Assembly (NCBI GenBank): GCA_003242675.1
Contig: QGVE01000044.1
Location: 1 to 19,303 of the forward strand
DNA length: 19,303 nucleotides
Direction of reading: 5' to 3'
Source: Bacillota bacterium
GTDB lineage: Bacteria > Bacillota_E > Symbiobacteriia > Symbiobacteriales > Symbiobacteriaceae
The stretch's first letter is position 1; every line of letters starts with the position of its first letter. Shown piece after piece: positions 14,717-19,303 of the stretch. The notes beneath the pieces were generated by a model. It made no database searches and was not told the origin of the DNA. It saw nothing but the letters and a program-made list of their open reading frames with translations. Made by a program: the position numbers and the translations under genes.

Positions 14717-16117
14717 ATGGCCGCTTCGGCAGGTCCGGGCCGCGCGGCGGCAAGCGACAGCTACAAGTGGCTGGTCCTCATCGTCGCCGGCACCAGCACC
14801 TTCATGGGGGCGCTGGACGGCAGCATCATCAACATCACCCTCCCGCAGATTCAGGCCCAGTACCAGGCCACCATGGGCGACGTGAGCTGGGTCTCCACCG
14901 CCTACCTGGTGACCATCTCGTCCCTCCTGCTCTCCGTCGGCCGGCTGGGCGACATGTGGGGCTACAAGCGGGTCTTCGGCTCGGGGTTCATCGTGTTCGG
15001 CGTGGGTTCGCTGCTCTGCGGCCTCGCCCCCACGCTGCCGGCCTTGATTGGCGGCCGGCTGGTGCAGGGGGCCGGCGCGGCGATCATGATGGCGCTCTCG
15101 CCCGCCCTGGTCACCACCACCTTCCCCGGCCGGGAGCGGGGCCGGGCCCTGGGCCTGCAAGCGACGCTGACCTTCACCGGACTCACGCTGGGCCCCAGCC
15201 TGGGCGGGTTCATCTCAGCGCAGTGGGGCTGGCACTGGGTCTTCCTGATCAACCTGCCCGTCGCGGCGATCGGGGCGACGCTGGCCTTCACCCGGCTGCG
15301 GCCGACGGAGCGGCGGCCCGGCCAGCGCTTCGACCTGCCCGGCGCGCTGCTCTTCGCCTCGGGGCTGGCCTCGGCCCTGCTCGCGCTGAGCCAGGCCGAG
15401 ACCTGGGGCTGGGCGGACGCCCGTACGCGGCTGCTGCTGGCCGGCGGCGCCCTGCTGCTCGTGCTCTTCATCGTCCAGGAGCGGCGCGCCGCCCAGCCGA
15501 TGCTGCCGCTGTGGATGTTCCGGGTGCCGGCCTTCAGCAGCGGGATCGCCGCCTCTTTCCTGCAGTTCTCCGCCACCTTCGTGCTCACGTTCCTGCTGCC
15601 CTTCTACCTGCAGCAGTACCGCGGGCTCAGCCCGGGCGCCGCCGGCACGGTGATGACGGCACAGCCCATCGCCATGGTCTCGGTGGCGGGGCTGGCCGGC
15701 TGGCTCTCCGACCGGATCGGCACCCGCATCCCGGCCACGCTGGGCATGTCCGCCGTCGCCGTCGGGCTGTGGCTGGTGGCCAGTTCAGGCGCCGCGACGC
15801 CGGTGGCCCGGGTGGCCGCTTGCCTCGCCGTCATCGGCCTGGGGGCCGGCCTCTTCAACCCCCCCAACAACAGCTCGATCATGGGGGCGGCGCCGCGGGA
15901 CCGGCAGGGGGTCGCCGCGGCGCTGCAGGCCGCGGCCCGCAACGTGGGCATGATGACCGGCATCACCATCGCCAGCACCCTCTTTGCCCACCTGAGCCAG
16001 CGCATGGACTTCCTCGCCGCCTTCCGCACCACACTGGCGGTCCCGGTGGGCCTGGCGGTGACCGGCGCCCTGCTCTCGCTGGTGCGGCCGACGGTGGCGA
16101 AGGATGCCGACAAATAG
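14717..16117 (+). CDS. DHA2-family (14-TM) MFS multidrug efflux transporter
   Basis: This 466-residue major facilitator of the EmrB/QacA type is predicted to export drugs or other hydrophobic compounds in exchange for protons. Family motifs are clear: LDGSIINITLPQI (33-45, motif D1), GRLGDMWGYKR (75-85, motif A), GGRLVQGAGAAI (112-123, motif B with Arg114) and GLTLGPSLGG (155-164, the antiporter motif C). Alternating hydrophobic segments through the C-terminus fit 14 helices. The ATG at 14717 is preferred because it places the first helix after a short hydrophilic N-terminus and has CGAGG upstream. ATG at 14666 would add 17 residues. No regulator gene is adjacent. A hairpin terminator begins right at the stop codon. 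Confidence 0.93.
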   Translation: MAASAGPGRAAASDSYKWLVLIVAGTSTFMGALDGSIINITLPQIQAQYQATMGDVSWVSTAYLVTISSLLLSVGRLGDMWGYKRVFGSGFIVFGVGSLLCGLAPTLPALIGGRLVQGAGAAIMMALSPALVTTTFPGRERGRALGLQATLTFTGLTLGPSLGGFISAQWGWHWVFLINLPVAAIGATLAFTRLRPTERRPGQRFDLPGALLFASGLASALLALSQAETWGWADARTRLLLAGGALLLVLFIVQERRAAQPMLPLWMFRVPAFSSGIAASFLQFSATFVLTFLLPFYLQQYRGLSPGAAGTVMTAQPIAMVSVAGLAGWLSDRIGTRIPATLGMSAVAVGLWLVASSGAATPVARVAACLAVIGLGAGLFNPPNNSSIMGAAPRDRQGVAAALQAAARNVGMMTGITIASTLFAHLSQRMDFLAAFRTTLAVPVGLAVTGALLSLVRPTVAKDADK

Positions 16118-16155
16118 CCGGCGGTCTGGCGACCGCCGGCCGTTGACGCTTACTT
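16117..16155 (+). terminator. Hairpin terminator after the MFS gene
   Basis: A perfect 10-bp stem, GCCGGCGGTC (16117-16126) with GACCGCCGGC (16131-16140), has a TGGC loop and starts on the last base of the stop codon. It is followed by CGTTGACGCTTACTT. It lies between converging genes and probably serves both strands; the minus-strand side continues TATTTGTC. Confidence 0.75.
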
Positions 16156-16786
16156 AATGATGGTGACCTTTCATGTTCTGGCGCGCCCAGTCCAGGGCCA
16201 GGAGCAGGCCCAGGAGGAGCTGCGCACCCTTGCGCAGCCAGATCTCCTCGGGAAACAGCCCGGTCTGCACGAGCTGCAGCATCGCCCAGGAGAACGGGCT
16301 GAAGTAGAGCAGCGGGTCCGCCAACCGGATGGCGAGGTAGGAGATGCCCCACCACACCAGGGCGACGCTCAGGCCGGCCCGCAGGCTGATCCGCCGCGAC
16401 AGCGACAGGACCACGCCCATGAGCAGTGCGGCGGGTCCCAGCGCCAGGAGCAGGTCCGGCGAAGGCGCCGGCACCGCCACGAGGAGGAGCAGCCACAGGA
16501 CCACCCAGGCGAGCCGGTACACCCAGACGAAGTGGCCCGCACGGGAGCCGACCAGCACCACCTCGCCCATGCCGTGCTGGTCCAGGCTGAGGAGCACGAC
16601 GGCGATGGCGGGCCCGACCAGCGGCAGCAGGAGCTCCAGCGCGGCGGCGTTTTCGGGGCTCGTCGCATCAAACCCGGCGAAGCGCAGGAGCAGCACCGCC
16701 AGGGGCACCAGCCAGGCGAGGCCGCGCCGGCCGTGGAAGAGCACGCGGGCCTCCCGCAGGAAGTTCAGGCTCATTTCTACCCTCAT
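16154..16786 (-). CDS. Small ABC transporter membrane protein
   Basis: This 210-residue protein has about six hydrophobic segments and a basic cytoplasmic N-terminus (LNFLREARVLFHGRRGLAW). It has no recognised enzyme motif and ends in three histidines. It is the last of three coupled genes: its ATG overlaps the ATPase stop by four bases and has GGGGGCGAGG upstream. Size and position fit an ABC-2-type permease subunit acting with the ATPase and the large membrane protein upstream. The subfamily and substrate could not be recognised. Confidence 0.8.
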   Translation of the reverse strand: MRVEMSLNFLREARVLFHGRRGLAWLVPLAVLLLRFAGFDATSPENAAALELLLPLVGPAIAVVLLSLDQHGMGEVVLVGSRAGHFVWVYRLAWVVLWLLLLVAVPAPSPDLLLALGPAALLMGVVLSLSRRISLRAGLSVALVWWGISYLAIRLADPLLYFSPFSWAMLQLVQTGLFPEEIWLRKGAQLLLGLLLALDWARQNMKGHHH

Positions 16787-17523
16787 GGCCTCGCCCCCAC
16801 CACCTGGAGCGCCGGGTCGCGCAGCAGGCGCAGGTAGGCGTCCTGCAGCCGCTGCGCCCCGGTCCTGGCCAGCAAGTCCGGGGCGGGACCGGCGAAGAGG
16901 ATACGCCCCTCGTGCAGCACCACGGCCGTGTCGGCCAGTTGGGAGACCTCCGCCAGCAGGTGGGTGGAGATGAGCACCTGCGCACCCCGCTCGGCAAGGC
17001 CCCGCACCAGGGTCTGGAAGCGGTCCTGCTCCTCGGGGTCCAGGCCGGCCGTCGGCTCGTCCATCAGCAGGACCTGGGGGTCGCTCAGGAGGGCCTGCGC
17101 CAGGGCCAGGCGCCGGAGCGTGCCGCCGGAATAGGCCCCCGCCGCCTGGTCGGCCACCCGGCTCAGCCCCGTCTGCACCAGGCACCGGTCGATTCTCTCG
17201 GCCTCCACCACGTCCCGCAGGGCCCCGAGGTACTGGAGCACCTGCCGCCCGGTCAGGTCGCCCGGGGGCCGGAAGTGCTGGGGGACGTAGCCGATCCGGG
17301 TGCGGGCGTACGCCGGCTCGCGGACGATGTCCCGGCCGTGCAGCAGGATCTGCCCCCGGGTCGGCCGGAGCAGGGTCGCCAGCAGGCGCATCAGCGAGGT
17401 CTTGCCGGCGCCGTTGGGGCCCAGGAGGCCGATCACGCGGCCTTCCAGCTTCAGGTCGAGCCCGCTGAAAATTCGCTTGCGCCCCAGCGTGAGTGAAACG
17501 TCTCGGAGCTCATAGGTCAGCAT
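16783..17523 (-). CDS. ABC transporter ATP-binding protein
   Basis: This 246-residue nucleotide-binding subunit would power the flanking membrane proteins. It has Walker A GPNGAGKT (35-42), Q-loop YVPQHF (Gln82), signature YSGGTLRRL (131-139), Walker B VLLMDEP with catalytic Glu156, D-loop AGLD and switch His188 in STHLLAEV. The signature begins YSGG rather than LSGG, which is common in this ABC-2 group. Its ATG follows the stop of the upstream gene directly (TAG then ATG), and its own stop overlaps the next gene by four bases. This indicates a tightly coupled three-gene operon. The type resembles exporters of the drug, lantibiotic or Na+ class, but the cargo is not determined. Confidence 0.95.
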   Translation of the reverse strand: MLTYELRDVSLTLGRKRIFSGLDLKLEGRVIGLLGPNGAGKTSLMRLLATLLRPTRGQILLHGRDIVREPAYARTRIGYVPQHFRPPGDLTGRQVLQYLGALRDVVEAERIDRCLVQTGLSRVADQAAGAYSGGTLRRLALAQALLSDPQVLLMDEPTAGLDPEEQDRFQTLVRGLAERGAQVLISTHLLAEVSQLADTAVVLHEGRILFAGPAPDLLARTGAQRLQDAYLRLLRDPALQVVGARP

Positions 17524-19248
17524 CTACTCCGCCTCCCTCGGGTGCTGCAGTTCCGCCAGCCGTCCGGCGATGTAGCGCTCGTGGCCCTGCTCCTCGCCCG
17601 CCTCCCAGTGGCGCAGGACCAGGCAGGCGTCGAGGGCGCTGAACTGATGGGGCTGGTGAAACGCCGGGTTCCACCGGTGCAGCATGCTGAACAGCACTTC
17701 GTGCTGGCGCTCTTCTGCCGCCGCCACGGTCGGCCCGTCAAACTGGTACTGTTTTGCCGCCAAAGCGGGAGCTGAGACGACGCCGTCACCGGGCAGGGCA
17801 GAAAGATCGCGGGGCGAAAGATCGATGGGCCGGAACCGATCCCCCCAGGCAAGGCGCCCGAGTTCGTCGTCAGGGATGTCCCACGCCAGTGCCCCCTCGC
17901 AGGCGCCCGCGGAGGAGGTCGTCCCGGTGGCCATGTAGTGCTCCAGGAAGGCCAGCAGCGGCCGGATCTCCCTTTCCTGCCCGCCGGAGAGGAGCCAGAG
18001 CGCCAGGTAGATCCGCGCCGGCCGGTTGACCGGCAGGGGCTCGGTGAGCTTCACAGCAATCGACAGCCGGTCCGCGACGCGGAACTGGCGCAGCAGGTCC
18101 TCGTCGACGATCAGGTTGGACCCGTCAACGAAAGTTTCGACCGGGTACGAAAGGAGGTTGAAGTCGGGAAGCACCCAAACATCTGCGATGCCCGTTTCCC
18201 AGGGGGCCTGCTCAATCCACGACCGGACGGTGCGGTAGACGGGCAGGAGTTCGTCCGGCACCGGCTTCCCGGCCGGCCGGTACAGGACCCCGGTCCCGGT
18301 CGCCAGCGCTTCCATGCCTGCTTTCGCCGGGACCGGGTCGGACGCGGACCTGTGGGTGACCGGATAGCGCGTTTGGATCGCACCTGTGAATGCCACTTCT
18401 GCGGGTACGGGATCGGCAACGGCCAGGTAGAGCGGCAGGCCCCCCCAGCAGAGCAGGGTGAAGGCGGCCGTGCCGGCGCGAAACGTGCAGCGATGCACTC
18501 GCTGCACCGATGCGGCCAAGCCGAGGAGCCCCAGGAAGCCCAGGAGGAAAGCACCCACCCAGCCTGCGGCGCTCACGAAGCCGACCCCCCAGGGATTCAT
18601 CGGACTCACAATGGCCGCGTCGGTCAGCACCAGGAACCGGGCCATTTCCGAGACCTTTTCGGGGAGCCGGGGGGCGAACGCCACAATCCAGGTGAGCAGG
18701 GGGAGGGCGAAGGCGCCCCACGGGCTCCGGGTCGCCGCGATCCCCACGGTGGCCAGCCCGGTCCAGACCAGCATGGTGGCGGCACTTCGGGCCAGGTAGG
18801 CCACCGCATAGGGCCAGCCGGACCAGGTGAAGGGCTGCCCGATCTGATGGACCAGGCCCACCCCGCACACACCGAGGCCGATCGCCAGCACCGCTGCCAG
18901 GGCGCCGCCCAGCGCCCGCGCCGCCAGGGGGCCCAACTCGTGGTCGGTGCGCAGTTCGACGACCTCATCCAGCGCCTGATCCAGACGAGCCAAACGCCAG
19001 AGCATCAGCGACGCGACGAGCGGCCCCAGCAGGGTGCTGAGGCCGTAGACGTGCCGGCCGAACTCCCCGACCGACAACCACCCGGCCGAGGAGCCCGGGT
19101 TCAGGTCGAGTCCGACGGCAGCAAAGGCGAGGAACGCACTCATGAGGAAGTCGGGGCTCCGCAGGGAATGGGCGGTGTAGCCTTGCAACAGGCGGGTGAA
19201 AGTGCGAACGGACATCATGGGTTGCAGAGCACTCCCCTTCTCAGGCAC
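17524..19248 (-). CDS. Large ABC-2-like membrane protein with C-terminal extracytoplasmic domain
   Basis: This 574-residue protein is first in the ABC operon. Residues 1 to about 285 hold about seven hydrophobic segments (roughly 36-50, 66-88, 112-135, 145-165, 168-185, 224-250 and 265-285), as in ABC-2 permeases. About 290 residues then follow with no membrane segment, predicted outside the cell. Some ABC-2 permeases of Firmicutes end in a domain related to M1 aminopeptidases. The block VWVLPDFNLLSYPVETFVDG could be a remnant of such a fold, but no HExxH metal site is present, so any relation is speculative. GTG at 19248 is preferred for AGGAAGGGA six bases upstream. ATG at 19266 (six residues longer) lacks a ribosome site. 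ATGs at 19218 and 19215 are also possible. Confidence 0.75.
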   Translation of the reverse strand: MPEKGSALQPMMSVRTFTRLLQGYTAHSLRSPDFLMSAFLAFAAVGLDLNPGSSAGWLSVGEFGRHVYGLSTLLGPLVASLMLWRLARLDQALDEVVELRTDHELGPLAARALGGALAAVLAIGLGVCGVGLVHQIGQPFTWSGWPYAVAYLARSAATMLVWTGLATVGIAATRSPWGAFALPLLTWIVAFAPRLPEKVSEMARFLVLTDAAIVSPMNPWGVGFVSAAGWVGAFLLGFLGLLGLAASVQRVHRCTFRAGTAAFTLLCWGGLPLYLAVADPVPAEVAFTGAIQTRYPVTHRSASDPVPAKAGMEALATGTGVLYRPAGKPVPDELLPVYRTVRSWIEQAPWETGIADVWVLPDFNLLSYPVETFVDGSNLIVDEDLLRQFRVADRLSIAVKLTEPLPVNRPARIYLALWLLSGGQEREIRPLLAFLEHYMATGTTSSAGACEGALAWDIPDDELGRLAWGDRFRPIDLSPRDLSALPGDGVVSAPALAAKQYQFDGPTVAAAEERQHEVLFSMLHRWNPAFHQPHQFSALDACLVLRHWEAGEEQGHERYIAGRLAELQHPREAE

Positions 19249-19255
19249 ATGAAAT

Positions 19256-19274
19256 CCCTTCCTCATGGGAAGGG
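19256..19274 (-). promoter_or_regulatory. Inverted repeat covering the ribosome-binding site of the ABC operon
   Basis: CCCTTCC and GGAAGGG form a 7-bp perfect stem with a 5-base loop just upstream of GTG 19248. On the minus-strand mRNA the 3' arm is the Shine-Dalgarno sequence itself (AGGAAGGGA). The hairpin could hide the ribosome site, or the dyad could be an operator in DNA. Confidence 0.4.
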
Positions 19275-19303
19275 GGACACGAGAGCCAACATCGGCGACC
19301 CCT

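Noticed and set aside
13462..16146. A long plus-strand frame (894 codons) across the Nudix, phosphodiesterase and MFS region
   Set aside because: It runs antisense to two real genes and out of frame through a third, and its translation is Arg/Gly/Pro-rich with no recognisable domain.

Overview
The window is about 70% G+C. It carries many GTG starts behind strong G-rich Shine-Dalgarno sites, tightly coupled operons, and a clostridial-type Rnf cluster (rnfCDGEAB, with a multi-cluster RnfB). Together these suggest a high-GC Firmicute of the Symbiobacterium type. That placement is inferred from gene content and composition, not from a marker gene. No rRNA, tRNA, CRISPR array, insertion sequence or phage gene was seen.

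Layout. (1) 113-2190, minus: an ECF sigma factor with an overlapping downstream gene for a one-pass membrane protein that ends in a WD40/PQQ-like propeller, a probable sigma/anti-sigma pair. An ECF-type promoter lies just upstream, which suggests autoregulation. (2) 2403-4478, plus: a divergent S9 oligopeptidase closed by a strong hairpin. (3) 4535-4975, minus: a hotdog thioesterase with its own promoter. (4) 5145-12731, minus: a nine-gene redox operon. It starts with an RseC-like protein, continues with rnfC, D, G, E, A and B, then apbE, and ends with an unusual fusion of a Gx-transporter domain to a NusG domain II. (5) 13083-14550, minus: a Nudix hydrolase, and upstream of it a YfcE/MJ0936-type phosphodiesterase. 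(6) 14717-16117, plus: a 14-TM DHA2 drug-efflux transporter. (7) 16154-19248, minus: a three-gene ABC-2-type transporter made of a large membrane protein with an outside domain, an ATPase and a small permease.

How the genes fit together. The Rnf proteins form a membrane ferredoxin:NAD+ oxidoreductase that moves Na+ or H+. ApbE attaches FMN to threonines in RnfD and RnfG, and the RseC-like and Gx/NusG II proteins are accessory redox or membrane partners. Most operon junctions overlap by 4-8 bases or abut, so translation is probably coupled. The most unusual observations are the Gx-NusG II fusion, a Gln in place of the usual Asp in the RnfG flavinylation motif, the propeller anti-sigma candidate with repeated sequence just past its stop, a duplicated gene tail at 5093-5171, and the outside domain of the ABC membrane protein.
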